A DNA stretch of 64,000 nt from Pseudomonas sp. B21-015 (GTDB taxonomy: Bacteria; Pseudomonadota; Gammaproteobacteria; Pseudomonadales; Pseudomonadaceae): the NCBI RefSeq assembly GCF_024749285.1, contig NZ_CP087196.1, positions 3,968,001-4,032,000 on the forward strand, given 5' to 3'. Shown in pieces: positions 56,837 through 64,000 of this stretch (within the stretch, counting starts at the first letter, position 1; every line of letters starts with the position of its first letter). The position numbers were made by a program, and so were the translations under genes. The notes beneath the pieces were generated by a model that had not been told where the DNA came from, searched no databases, and worked only from the letters and a program-made list of their open reading frames with translations.

Positions 56837-57286
56837 ATGATTCTGATCATTACGCTCACCCTTACCCCGACAAATCCAAGGTTAACGAGGTGATGCTCAG
56901 GCAAGCCTCCAATAACCCGGATGTGGTCATACGCTCCATTTATGACCTGTACCCGGACTTCAACATCGATGTCCAAGCCGAGCAGCAATCCCTAGAACAG
57001 GCAGAGCTTCTGATCCTGCAACATCCGCTGTACTGGTACAGCTGCCCGCCGCTGCTGAAATTGTGGATCGATAAAGTCTTCACCCAAGGGTGGGCCTATG
57101 GCAAAGGCGCCACCGCACTCAAAGGTAAGAGCTTGTTGTGGGCCGTGACCACCGGCGGCGAGCACGACCAGTTCGACATGGGTGACCACCCCCGAGTTTT
57201 CGGTGCTTACCCAACCCCTGCACGCGAGCGCGACCTACTGCCAGATGCGCAGGCTGACGCCTGTGGCTGTCCACGGTGCTTTCAAC
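56837..57286 (+). pseudogene. kefF-like quinone oxidoreductase, two frameshifts
   Basis: The frame starts MILII at 56837, then loses one base near 56851 and continues AHPYPDKSKVNEVMLRQASN. ILQHPLYWYSCPPLLKLWID and LWAVTTGGEHDQFDMGD follow, the flavodoxin-fold NAD(P)H:quinone oxidoreductase family that includes KefF. A run of five C at about 57187-57191 (one too many) shifts the frame again. The tail PEFSVLTQPLHASATYCQM and RRLTPVAVHGAFN follows in the next frame. KefF is the activating subunit of the glutathione-gated KefC potassium efflux system. The gene then fuses into a remnant of the antiporter, so the end is lost. Confidence 0.75.
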
Positions 57287-57296
57287 GCTGCCCCTC

Positions 57297-57593
57297 GACC
57301 CTGCTTTCGCATTGTCCTTGGGCCGCAGGGCATTGGAGCAACTGGGCATTGGTCGCTACAAAGCCCGCGAACGAGCGGATCGATTCCGTCGCCTGAACCT
57401 GGAGATGCTGGAAGAAATGGCCGCGCAGCCTGTGGATGATACCGAGTTCAAGTATGGCGCCTACAAACGGGCCAACGCGCTGTTAACGGAAATCTTCAAC
57501 GAAGACCGCGCTCATCCCATCGATAACTGGTCCGGGGCAAATCCACACCCGAGGGATGAAAAAGAACGTCAGGCTGATCAGCCTGACCGCTGA
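57297..57593 (+). pseudogene. C-terminal remnant of a KefB/KefC potassium-efflux antiporter
   Basis: About 98 codons remain: DPAFALSLGRRALEQLGIG, RYKARERADRFRRLNLEMLE and a Lys/Glu/Arg-rich end to a TGA at 57593. I recognise the pattern as the extreme cytoplasmic C-terminus of KefB/KefC-type proteins. All membrane helices and the RCK domain are missing, so a deletion of roughly 1.5 kb joined the kefF end to this remnant (inference from usual family length). It cannot encode a working channel. Confidence 0.65.
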
Positions 57594-57607
57594 TGGAGGA
57601 GGTTCGG

Positions 57608-57937
57608 TTAAATCGCCTCTTCCAACTCCGCAAGAATGGCTTTTTTCATTGTTCCAACTGAACGGGATCCGGGCATGACCCGCATCAGCCGCCCCTCATG
57701 GAACACCGCCAAGGATGGCACCGCCCGGATACCGTACATTTGCGCGATCGTCGGAGACACCGCCACATCAATCTTTGCAAAAGCCGCCAGGGAGTGAAGC
57801 TTTTCTTCCAAAGCATGAAAGACCGGCTTCATCTCCTGACAAGGCTTGCACCAGGACGCTGAAAACAGCACGACGCTGCTGCCTTTGGCCACAAAGCGGG
57901 CGAACTGCTGAGCACTCAACTCAACGATACGGCTCAT
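57608..57937 (-). CDS. thioredoxin
   Basis: The 109-residue protein starts at ATG 57937 (MSRIVELSAQQFARFV), chosen over a longer reading. The active site is WCKPCQEM (Cys-Lys-Pro-Cys near 31-34), with the cis-Pro in AVPSLAVF. It reduces disulfides in the cytosol and would recycle the AhpD- and DsbA-like partners or reduce mixed disulfides. It follows the DsbA-like gene by 63 bases on the minus strand, in the same direction as the TetR gene, forming a tetR-dsbA-trx set. Confidence 0.9.
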   Translation of the reverse strand: MSRIVELSAQQFARFVAKGSSVVLFSASWCKPCQEMKPVFHALEEKLHSLAAFAKIDVAVSPTIAQMYGIRAVPSLAVFHEGRLMRVMPGSRSVGTMKKAILAELEEAI

Positions 57938-58000
57938 TTGGATCTCGCTCTCAATATGGATGAAGGGCGGCACAACCCAGTGCCGCACCGCTTCTGCTGA

Positions 58001-58699
58001 TCAAATTTTGCAGCCATCTATGCCGCAGACTTGACTGCTGAATGCGTCATCTTCGACTTTCGACTTCTCCTGCATCTTGTTCAGCGCTTCAAGAAAAGCA
58101 GCCTCAGGCTGAGCACCGGACAATGAGAAGGCATTATCGAATACAAACAAAGGCACGCCCGAACCTAGTTGCGCGGCGATATGTTCGTCTTCCTCCATCT
58201 CTTCGCGCAATTCAACGGATGACCACGCCCATTGGATTAACGCGTCCGAAACACCTACGGTCTTGGCTATGGCCTCCAGGCTGCCGCGATCAAACAGCGA
58301 CTGACCATGGGAGGTACTTTGCTCATACAGCGCCTCGACCAAGCGTTTTTTAACGACTTCGTCCGCAACCGCCTTGACCAGTACATGGGCATCTGCGGTA
58401 TCGCCAAACAGCATGCTGTCAAAGCGGTAATCAAGCCCATCGGCCCGACCATATTTACTGACGGTGTTCATCATCGCGGCAGCGGAATCCGGATTGCCGA
58501 GCTTGCGTTTAAGGGCAGCGATCATAGGCTCTGGCGCTTGATTCGCCGCCAGACGATAGGCCCTGACGTTGACTTGTACATTGTCTTTTTCAGCAAATTT
58601 ATCGAGCGCCTGCTCGAATCGACGCTTGGCCACCCAGCACCAAGGGCAAACAAAATCAGACCAGATATCCACTGCATATTTTTTCGAAGAAGTTTGCAT
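58001..58699 (-). CDS. DsbA-family (FrnE-like) thiol oxidoreductase
   Basis: The 232-residue protein starts at ATG 58699 (MQTSSKKYAVDIWSDF) with AGGACG upstream. It has the DsbA-type thioredoxin fold with active site CPWC in SDFVCPWCWVAKRRF near 19-28, and an all-helical insert. No signal peptide is seen, so it is cytoplasmic like FrnE. It ends in a Cys-rich tail (QVCGIDGCKI). It probably acts on thiol adducts. It starts 23 bases after the TetR gene stop, in one operon with it. Confidence 0.9.
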   Translation of the reverse strand: MQTSSKKYAVDIWSDFVCPWCWVAKRRFEQALDKFAEKDNVQVNVRAYRLAANQAPEPMIAALKRKLGNPDSAAAMMNTVSKYGRADGLDYRFDSMLFGDTADAHVLVKAVADEVVKKRLVEALYEQSTSHGQSLFDRGSLEAIAKTVGVSDALIQWAWSSVELREEMEEDEHIAAQLGSGVPLFVFDNAFSLSGAQPEAAFLEALNKMQEKSKVEDDAFSSQVCGIDGCKI

Positions 58700-58722
58700 G
58701 ACTCGTCCTGTACTCAAAGAAA

Positions 58723-59307
58723 TCAAGACCGCGTTACCAGCGTTTCAAGCAAATGATCGAAGCCTGCCAACGGGTCGGTTGATCGGCCCAATGTCCAATC
58801 GATAAGGCTCGCGCCCTCCAGGCTGCTCAGCAGCATGAACGCGTAGGTCTCAACGGGTTTGTCCGGCGACCAGTTGCACTGCCGGACCCCTGCATTGAGG
58901 GTGGCCTGAAGCCAATCGAGCTGGGTTTCAAAGAAAGCCCGAGTGAGCCCTTGCAGCGACAGCGGCAGTGCCGCCATTTCTGCCGCCATTTCTGCCGCCA
59001 GGGCACCACACAAGGGCAGCAGCCCCTCGTTGGCGCTGATGATGAAAAGCCGGGCAAAACCACGAAGCCGCAGCAACGGATCAGTATTCATTTCTTCGAT
59101 CGAACTGAGGGTCGCATCGAAGCGTTTGATGTAGTCCTTGATCAGCTCCGCGCCCAGACTTTCCTTGGTCGGGAAGTGATGGTGAATACTGGCTTTTCTA
59201 ATACCGATCTGCGCCGCAAGATCGGCATAGCTGAACGCGGAATAGCCCTTGGAGCGCATTTGGGTTTCCGCGACTCTCAACAGCGCTGCTTTTGTCGTGA
59301 TCGACAT
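58723..59307 (-). CDS. TetR-family regulator of the thiol-stress operon (first paralogue)
   Basis: The 194-residue protein has the HTH at about 10-55 (YSAFSYADLAAQIGIRKASI, HHHFPTKESLGAEL). It is closely similar to the second TetR protein at 61239. The region resembles NemR-type regulators that sense reactive electrophiles through cysteines; a Cys in PLCGALAAEM near 98 is shared with the paralogue. A 12-base tandem duplication (58969-58992) repeats AEMA in this protein. It leads the dsbA-trx operon and probably regulates it. Confidence 0.88.
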   Translation of the reverse strand: MSITTKAALLRVAETQMRSKGYSAFSYADLAAQIGIRKASIHHHFPTKESLGAELIKDYIKRFDATLSSIEEMNTDPLLRLRGFARLFIISANEGLLPLCGALAAEMAAEMAALPLSLQGLTRAFFETQLDWLQATLNAGVRQCNWSPDKPVETYAFMLLSSLEGASLIDWTLGRSTDPLAGFDHLLETLVTRS

Positions 59308-59361
59308 TGAAGACTCCTGCGGCCAGCATCAGCCTTCTTTCACTTGAACTGAGTGAAGGCG

Positions 59362-59388
59362 TGAAAGCTCCCACGATGGGAGCTTTCA
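59362..59388. terminator. hairpin between the sdr gene and the TetR gene
   Basis: The perfect 11-bp stem TGAAAGCTCCC / GGGAGCTTTCA has a 5-base loop. It could end the sdr transcript; no T tract follows. Confidence 0.55.
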
Positions 59389-59411
59389 TCAGGCCGCGCT
59401 CGCCACTGTGG

Positions 59412-60185
59412 TCAGGCCCGAACAGCCATAATTCCAGCATCCACGTCCCAGATTGCGCCGGTCACCCAGGACGTCTTGTCCGACAGCAGGAACAGGATGG
59501 TGTTGGCGACGTCTTCAGGAACGCCGACTCGTCCCAACGGGTGGAAATCGTTCAGCGACTTCATCGCTTCCGGGATCGCCTCTTTGTCCATGAACCCTTC
59601 ATAGATCGAGGTGTGAACGATCCCTGGCGAGACGGCGTTGACCCGGATACCCGAGTGAGCCAATTCAATTGCCAGGTTGCGTGTCAGCGCATGCAGACCT
59701 GCCTTTGCCATGGAGTAGGCAGAGGCCGGCGAACCTGCCAATGCAGCCTGTGCACCGATGGATCCGACGTTGACAATTGCCCCTTCAAGCTTGGCGGCCA
59801 GCATGTTCTTGACCACGGCCTGAGTGATGAAGAAGGTTGCACGGTTCAGAGACAGGTACATGTCGTACTCGGCCTCATCGTGCTCGGTGAACGGCTTGGG
59901 AATAAAGATCCCGGCGGAGTTCACCATCAGGCTGATATCGCTATGGTTGGCATTGATTTCCTTGCGAACTAAATTCATGCCCTCTTCAGTCATCAGGTTG
60001 GCGACGATCACCGACACAGGGCCCAGCGGACTCAGCTCGTTACGCACCGCATCGGCCTTGTCTTGCTTGCTGCCGGTGAGCACCACGCTGCCGCCTGCCT
60101 TGAGCACCATGCGGGCCGTTTCCAAGCCCATGCCACTGGTGCCACCGACAACTAGCAGTTTTTTACCTTGGAAAAAATCGTTCAT
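59412..60185 (-). CDS. short-chain dehydrogenase/reductase of the island
   Basis: The 257-residue protein has cofactor site [14 protein letters not shown] near 12-25 and NSAGIF near 88. The catalytic SAYSMAKAG (Tyr-x3-Lys) lies near 155-163, and the family C-terminus includes [13 protein letters not shown]. It is a classical NAD(P)-dependent oxidoreductase, likely on carbonyl electrophiles or their products, as suggested by its neighbours. It lies between osmC and the TetR/dsbA/trx genes on the minus strand. Confidence 0.92.
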   Translation of the reverse strand: MNDFFQGKKLLVVGGTSGMGLETARMVLKAGGSVVLTGSKQDKADAVRNELSPLGPVSVIVANLMTEEGMNLVRKEINANHSDISLMVNSAGIFIPKPFTEHDEAEYDMYLSLNRATFFITQAVVKNMLAAKLEGAIVNVGSIGAQAALAGSPASAYSMAKAGLHALTRNLAIELAHSGIRVNAVSPGIVHTSIYEGFMDKEAIPEAMKSLNDFHPLGRVGVPEDVANTILFLLSDKTSWVTGAIWDVDAGIMAVRA

Positions 60186-60283
60186 TGCAGACTCCGGTTA
60201 TCCAGAACTAATTAGGGTCGGCACCAAGGCGGCTGGCTGCCTGCTGGTGCACGCAAGGTTTGAATGTCTTTGAAACGAGCGAA

Positions 60284-60838
60284 TCAGCCCTCACGCACTT
60301 CGAGGGTTGGCACCATGCGGATGGCTTTCGAGAAGTTGGCGTAGTTGACCGAGGTTTTGAGCACCACTTTGTGCAGTTCTTCAACGCGCTCACGGGAGGC
60401 GTCGGTGTGCAGTCGAATCACCACACTCACTTCGTCGTAACCCGGGTTGACGCTCTCGTCGAGGCCCAGGAAGCCTTGCAGGTCGAGGGTGCCGTCCGTT
60501 TCGATTTCCAGGCTGTGAATCTTGATACCCATCATCGCGGCGTTGGCGGCATAACCGACCGACATGCAGGCGTTGAGAGCGGCCATCAGCAGCTCTTGAG
60601 GGTTAGGCGCAGTGTTTTGGCCCAGCAATTCATTAGGCTCATCGGCGACGATTTCGAAATCCCGCGAGTAGGTTTCACCGGCCAGACTGTAGCGGTTGAC
60701 TTTGGCCACAGAGCGAGTCTGGCCTTTCCACTGAGTCTTGACGTTGAAGCTCGCGTGGCGCTTGGTCGCATCCTCAGCAACGCCTTGGGCAAACTGCTGG
60801 AGTGCGGCGACATCGATACCATTCAGGTTGTTGCTCAT
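60284..60838 (-). CDS. osmC: OsmC/Ohr-family peroxiredoxin
   Basis: The start is ATG 60838 (MSNNLNGIDVAALQQF) with GAGGAACGAACAC upstream. The 184-residue protein has the OsmC fold with one active-site Cys in MAALNACMSVGYAAN and a Glu in NPQELLM. A second Cys of the classical pair is not seen, so it belongs to the single-Cys subgroup. OsmC proteins reduce organic peroxides and other electrophilic oxidants. It is preceded by a candidate TetR operator and followed by the sdr gene 98 bases on. Confidence 0.9.
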   Translation of the reverse strand: MSNNLNGIDVAALQQFAQGVAEDATKRHASFNVKTQWKGQTRSVAKVNRYSLAGETYSRDFEIVADEPNELLGQNTAPNPQELLMAALNACMSVGYAANAAMMGIKIHSLEIETDGTLDLQGFLGLDESVNPGYDEVSVVIRLHTDASRERVEELHKVVLKTSVNYANFSKAIRMVPTLEVREG

Positions 60839-60891
60839 GTGTTCGTTCCTCTTCGGATGGACCGGGCGTTTGGCCCGGAAGAGAAACAAGA

Positions 60892-60909
60892 CTACCAACT
60901 AGTAGGTTG
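60892..60909. promoter_or_regulatory. candidate TetR operator before osmC
   Basis: CTACCAACTAGTAGGTTG is a dyad around ACTAGT. It matches the site at 54904 in 14 of 18 positions, including CTACCAACT. It lies 54 bases from the osmC start, a suitable place for repression. Confidence 0.55.
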
Positions 60910-61238
60910 TCGATCAAGAAATTATTCTTCTTAAAACCAACCACCGAAAAAAAACAGCTTAAACAGCGTTTTTTTCCTGAATAGGGATAACTGCGATAAC
61001 AATGCAGTGATTGCTACTTAATCTTGTACTTTTGGTCACACACCGAAAGTGTAGGCATGGGTAGGTATCCGCAACCCAAACGCGAGACTAGACGTACGTT
61101 CGTCAGATTGAGTGCGCGCAAAAAGAACTCAGAGAGTGTGAGCTAAGCGGCTGAAACCACTTACGAGGCGGGAAAACGGACCGAGCCAGCAGTGGCAGAA
61201 TCGGTCGTTTTATGACGCAGAAAAAAGCTGATCGAACC
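60910..61238. other. gene-free stretch between osmC and the second TetR gene
   Basis: No coding sequence with a ribosome site was seen on either strand. Base composition is mixed and AT-rich near 60930-60990. It presumably holds the osmC promoter. Confidence 0.4.
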
Positions 61239-61814
61239 TCAGTGATGCGTTTCGGTAACCCGAAGTCCATCTAAAATGAAATCAAATCCAGAAGACTGTT
61301 CGTAATTGTCGTTCAGCGCCCAAGATACAAAGCTGCCACCTTCCAACGTATTCAAGATGAACCTGGCAACCTTCACGCCGTCCAGCTCAGCTTTGAGTTC
61401 CCCTGCCGCTTGGCCCAGTGCGATATTGGCCTGAAGCCAATTGAGATGGATTTCGAAAAAGTCCCGCGTCATTTCCTTTAGGCTTTCAGGCAAAGCCAGC
61501 AACTCCGCCGCCAAGGCGCCGCAGAGCGGAAGCATCGCGTTTTTACTGCTTTGCGCGAACATCAAGGCGAAGGCATTGAGCCGATCGATAATGCCGGTAT
61601 TTTCATCATTGATGCATTCCAGCTGATTCTTGAACCGGAACAGATAACTCTCAACGATGGCAATCGCCAGACTTTCTTTGGTGGGAAAGTGGTGGTGAAT
61701 ACTCGCCTTCTTGATACCGATGTCTTCCGCCAGATCGGCATAGCTGAAGGCTGCGTAGCCCTTGGTACGCAACAGAATCTCAGCGCTGGTCAGGAGGTCG
61801 GAACGTGTACTCAT
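61239..61814 (-). CDS. TetR-family regulator of the island (second paralogue)
   Basis: The 191-residue protein is a clear paralogue of the one at 58723, with nearly the same HTH (YAAFSYADLAEDIGIKKASI, HHHFPTKESLAIAI) and a similar C-terminal layout. PLCGALAAELLALPESLKEM keeps the same single Cys. It is the last gene before the right end of the island. It may sense the same electrophile or cover a different set of operators. An inverted repeat overlaps its start codon. Confidence 0.9.
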   Translation of the reverse strand: MSTRSDLLTSAEILLRTKGYAAFSYADLAEDIGIKKASIHHHFPTKESLAIAIVESYLFRFKNQLECINDENTGIIDRLNAFALMFAQSSKNAMLPLCGALAAELLALPESLKEMTRDFFEIHLNWLQANIALGQAAGELKAELDGVKVARFILNTLEGGSFVSWALNDNYEQSSGFDFILDGLRVTETHH

Positions 61815-61848
61815 GATGCCGTTTCCAAATTTATCAATGCGGCATCAT
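61813..61848. promoter_or_regulatory. inverted repeat covering the TetR start
   Basis: ATGATGCCG at 61813-61821 and CGGCATCAT at 61840-61848 form a 9-bp perfect stem with an 18-base loop. It spans the ATG of the TetR gene, so it could hide the ribosome site or form an autoregulatory operator. Confidence 0.4.
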
Positions 61849-62128
61849 AAATTAGTACTTCTTCATAAGACAGCGCTCAGGTTGCGCACCTATGAACCAC
61901 CCTCTGGAATCGGCCACAAGCAGTCAGCCGTTTCTCAGCTCGGCATTCTCCTCAGTGAAATAGGCCTAACGTTAGGCTGCTAACTTTCTACTGTTGCCGT
62001 TGCCGTTGCCGTGCTCATGAGGTACTGAAAGAACTCGCATAAAATACTGTCTTGATTAGGATAATCGTAGGGATAGAGACTTTAGAAATCCGCATTAATT
62101 TATTGTAAAACAGGTACTTAATTTTGCA
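61849..62128. other. non-coding end of the island
   Basis: No gene is seen. It contains a 14-bp perfect palindrome (GCCTAACGTTAGGC, 61964-61977) and three tandem copies of TTGCCG (61994-62011). Confidence 0.4.
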
Positions 62129-62152
62129 TTCGAGTCCAGGTCGTGCCAGACA
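62129..62152. repeat. attR of the tRNA-Asn island
   Basis: TTCGAGTCCAGGTCGTG followed directly by CCAGACA repeats the 3' end of tRNA-Asn and the bases beyond it, with a 3-base deletion relative to attL. It marks the right island boundary. Confidence 0.8.
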
Positions 62153-62164
62153 GCAAAACCGAAA

Positions 62165-62197
62165 AGCCCCTGAATCGAAAGGTTAAGGGGCTTTTTT
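62165..62197 (+). terminator. terminator just past attR
   Basis: The stem AGCCCCT / AGGGGCT has a loop of about 14 bases and is followed by TTTTTT. It may be the original tRNA-Asn terminator, displaced by the island (inference). Confidence 0.7.
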
Positions 62198-62212
62198 GTG
62201 CTTGCCATAAAG

Positions 62213-62306
62213 TCAAAAGATCGCAGCCTGCGGCAGCCCCTACAGAGGATCGCATCACACACGAATCACCTGCAGGAGCCGCCAAAGGCTGCGATCTCTT
62301 GATCTT
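62213..62306. repeat. REP-like inverted pair beyond the island
   Basis: AGATCGCAGCC near 62218 is mirrored by GGCTGCGATCT near 62288. The pair encloses degenerate AGGAGC/GCTCCT parts of the same element family as at 20114 and 45709. Confidence 0.7.
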
Positions 62307-62320
62307 CCGGCTATAAGCCG

Positions 62321-63838
62321 TCAGACATGCTCACTGCTTTTCGCATGCACCGCCCGCGGCTCGGCATGCCCATGATCCATCTCCACCACCGGGATCTCAT
62401 TCCCGTCGCAGTCATGCAGCTTACCTTCGCTGAAGTAATCCCCTTCCCGCAACGCCGCCAGGTCCTGATAACGCAGGACTCGCTCGGTACCGGCTGCAAA
62501 CACCGATTGCTGATCCGAGTTGCCGGCGGTGAGGTGGTTGAAGGTCAGGTTCAGCACGATGGCCATGATCGCCGAAGAACTGATGCCCGAGTGGAAAATC
62601 GTCGCAAACCAGCTGGGGAAGTGTTCGTAGAAGTTCGGTGCGGCGATGGGGATCATGCCAAAACCGATCGAAGTGGCGACGATGATCAGGTTGACGTTGT
62701 TGCGGTAGTCGACCTTGGACAGCGTCCGAATGCCGCTGGCCGCCACGGTGCCGAACAACACGATGCCGGCGCCGCCGAGTACGGAGGTCGGCACGGCGGC
62801 GATGACCCGCCCCATGAACGGCAGCAATCCGAGCACCACCAGGAACACACCGCCGGTGGCCACCACGAAACGGCTCTTGATCCCGGTCACCGCCACCAAC
62901 CCGACGTTCTGGGCGAAGGCGCTCTGGGTGAAGGAGCCGAAAATTGGCGCGACCATGCTCGACAGCATGTCGGCGCGCAGACCATTGCCCAAGCGTTTGG
63001 AATCGACTTTGGTGCCGATGATTTCACCGACGGCGAGGATATCGGCCGAGGTTTCCACCAGGGTCACCATGATCACGATACACATCGACAGAATCGCGGC
63101 GAAGTGGAAGGTGGGCATGCCGAAATGAAACGGTGTCGGGAAGCCGAACATCGGGCCTTGGGTGACGGACGAGAAATCCGCCATGCCGAGGAACACCGCG
63201 ATGACTGTGCCGATGACCATGGCCAAGAGGATCGACAAACGGGAGATGGTCGCACTGCCGATCTTGCTCAGTAGCAGGACCAGCACCAGCGTCACCGCCG
63301 CCAGACCAATGTTTGCCATGCTGCCGAAGTCCGGAGCATGGCTGTTGCCGCCCATGGCCCAGCGCGCGGCCACCGGCATCAGCGTCAGGCCGATCGTGGT
63401 GATCACAATGCCCGTCACCAGCGGCGGAAAGAACTTGGTGATTCGCGAGAACACCGGCGTGATCAGCAAGCCGATCAGCGACGCGGCAATCACCGCTCCG
63501 AGAATCGACTGAAAGCCGCCTTCCCCACCACTGCTGACAATCGCCACCATGGTCGCAACGCCGGAGAACGACACGCCCTGTACCAGCGGCAACTGACAAC
63601 CGAAAAACGGCAAACCCAGGGTTTGCAGCAATGTCGCCAGCCCCCCTGCAAACAACGAAGCAGCAATCAACAAACCGATGTCCGCCGGTGAGAGCCCGGC
63701 CGCCTGGCCAATGATCAAAGGCACCGCGACGATACCGCCGTACATGGTCAGAACGTGTTGCAGTCCGTAAGCCATATTCGCGCCGATCCCGAGATTTTCA
63801 TCCTCGGGCCGTTGGTGTGAAACATGGGGTGTTTTCAT
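62321..63838 (-). CDS. NCS2-family purine permease (xanthine/uric acid type)
   Basis: The 505-residue protein has about 12-14 membrane helices. Signature motifs include GLQHVLTMYGGIVAVPL near 25-41, LVQGVSFSGVATM, SMCIVIMVTLVETSADILAVGE (TM8 region with ETSAD, shown in parts) and GSFTQSAFAQNVGLV. It imports xanthine, uric acid or related purines by proton symport. The C-terminal tail is long and hydrophilic. A TGTATACA palindrome upstream suggests control by a GntR-type regulator. Confidence 0.93.
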   Translation of the reverse strand: MKTPHVSHQRPEDENLGIGANMAYGLQHVLTMYGGIVAVPLIIGQAAGLSPADIGLLIAASLFAGGLATLLQTLGLPFFGCQLPLVQGVSFSGVATMVAIVSSGGEGGFQSILGAVIAASLIGLLITPVFSRITKFFPPLVTGIVITTIGLTLMPVAARWAMGGNSHAPDFGSMANIGLAAVTLVLVLLLSKIGSATISRLSILLAMVIGTVIAVFLGMADFSSVTQGPMFGFPTPFHFGMPTFHFAAILSMCIVIMVTLVETSADILAVGEIIGTKVDSKRLGNGLRADMLSSMVAPIFGSFTQSAFAQNVGLVAVTGIKSRFVVATGGVFLVVLGLLPFMGRVIAAVPTSVLGGAGIVLFGTVAASGIRTLSKVDYRNNVNLIIVATSIGFGMIPIAAPNFYEHFPSWFATIFHSGISSSAIMAIVLNLTFNHLTAGNSDQQSVFAAGTERVLRYQDLAALREGDYFSEGKLHDCDGNEIPVVEMDHGHAEPRAVHAKSSEHV

Positions 63839-64000
63839 GGCTGGGGGATTCCCTGGTTTTTTGTTGTGCGCACACTGTATTCAACACTCAGGACAAATGT
63901 CCATAGAATTGTATACAGTTATTCATCAAGACAAAGAACCAAATAGTCCCGAAATCGTCCGCAGAACCTTAAAGCCCCACCAACTCAGAAAGCTCTGGAC
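63839..64000. other. upstream region of the permease gene
   Basis: No gene is seen in these 162 bases. It contains the palindrome noted at 63910 and an AT-rich stretch that could hold the promoter. Confidence 0.4.
63910..63917. promoter_or_regulatory. candidate GntR-type operator
   Basis: TGTATACA is a perfect palindrome within AATTGTATACAGTTATTC. Such dyads are common GntR-family sites. The assignment is by motif only. Confidence 0.4.

Overview
The window is chromosomal DNA from a Pseudomonas of the P. fluorescens group. The evidence is the gene order cvpA-purF-metZ, leuC-leuD-methyltransferase-leuB-asd-usg-fimV-truA-trpF-accD-folC-dedD and ibpA-dusC-thioesterase-hydrolase-TetR-tRNAs-gltX-uvrB-aminotransferase, which matches the core order I remember from P. 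aeruginosa. Fluorescens-type REP/REPIN palindromes also lie between many genes. This assignment rests on reading the sequence and on memory of the families; no database search was run.

Layout. 1-2.6 kb: a truncated CigR-like gene and small accessory genes. 2.6-6.2 kb: a compact PAAR / Ntox44-type toxin locus with putative immunity genes, bounded by two copies of a 42-bp repeat next to a tRNA-Val. 6.5-11.9 kb: an FAD amine oxidase and a FecI-FecR-FecA-type iron signalling operon with a Fur-like box. 12-12.5 kb: tRNA-Asp, tRNA-Asp, tRNA-Val. 12.7-31.5 kb: a long minus-strand block of biosynthetic genes (methionine, purine, folate, fatty acid, tryptophan, aspartate family, leucine) with tRNA pseudouridylation and the polar hub protein FimV. 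31.6-37.7 kb, plus strand: a LysR regulator, a PAS5-GGDEF-EAL protein and the Hsp70 homologue HscC. 37.7-51.8 kb: the HscC partner J-protein and a DUF1266 protein, the small heat-shock protein IbpA with a sigma32-like promoter and RNA thermometer, DusC, a thioesterase, a hydrolase, a TetR regulator, a duplicated tRNA-Glu/tRNA-Ala pair, gltX, uvrB and an aromatic aminotransferase.

52.0-62.15 kb: a genomic island inserted in the 3' end of tRNA-Asn. An intact P4-type integrase follows the tRNA, and an imperfect copy of the tRNA 3' end closes the island about 10 kb away. Its cargo is AhpD-like protein, Old Yellow Enzyme, 4-oxalocrotonate tautomerase-like protein, broken kefF and kefB/C, thioredoxin, DsbA/FrnE-like oxidoreductase, SDR, OsmC and two paralogous TetR repressors. 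This gene set matches what I recall of allicin/thiosulfinate (organosulfur electrophile) tolerance islands of plant-associated Pseudomonas and the onion-pathogen alt cluster. Here the KefF-KefC potassium-efflux arm is destroyed and the OYE has a non-canonical active site. The island is the most interesting part of the window. A purine (NCS2) permease lies beyond it.

Core genes show no frame disruptions. The single-base indels I found all lie in the two accessory regions (PAAR locus and tRNA-Asn island).
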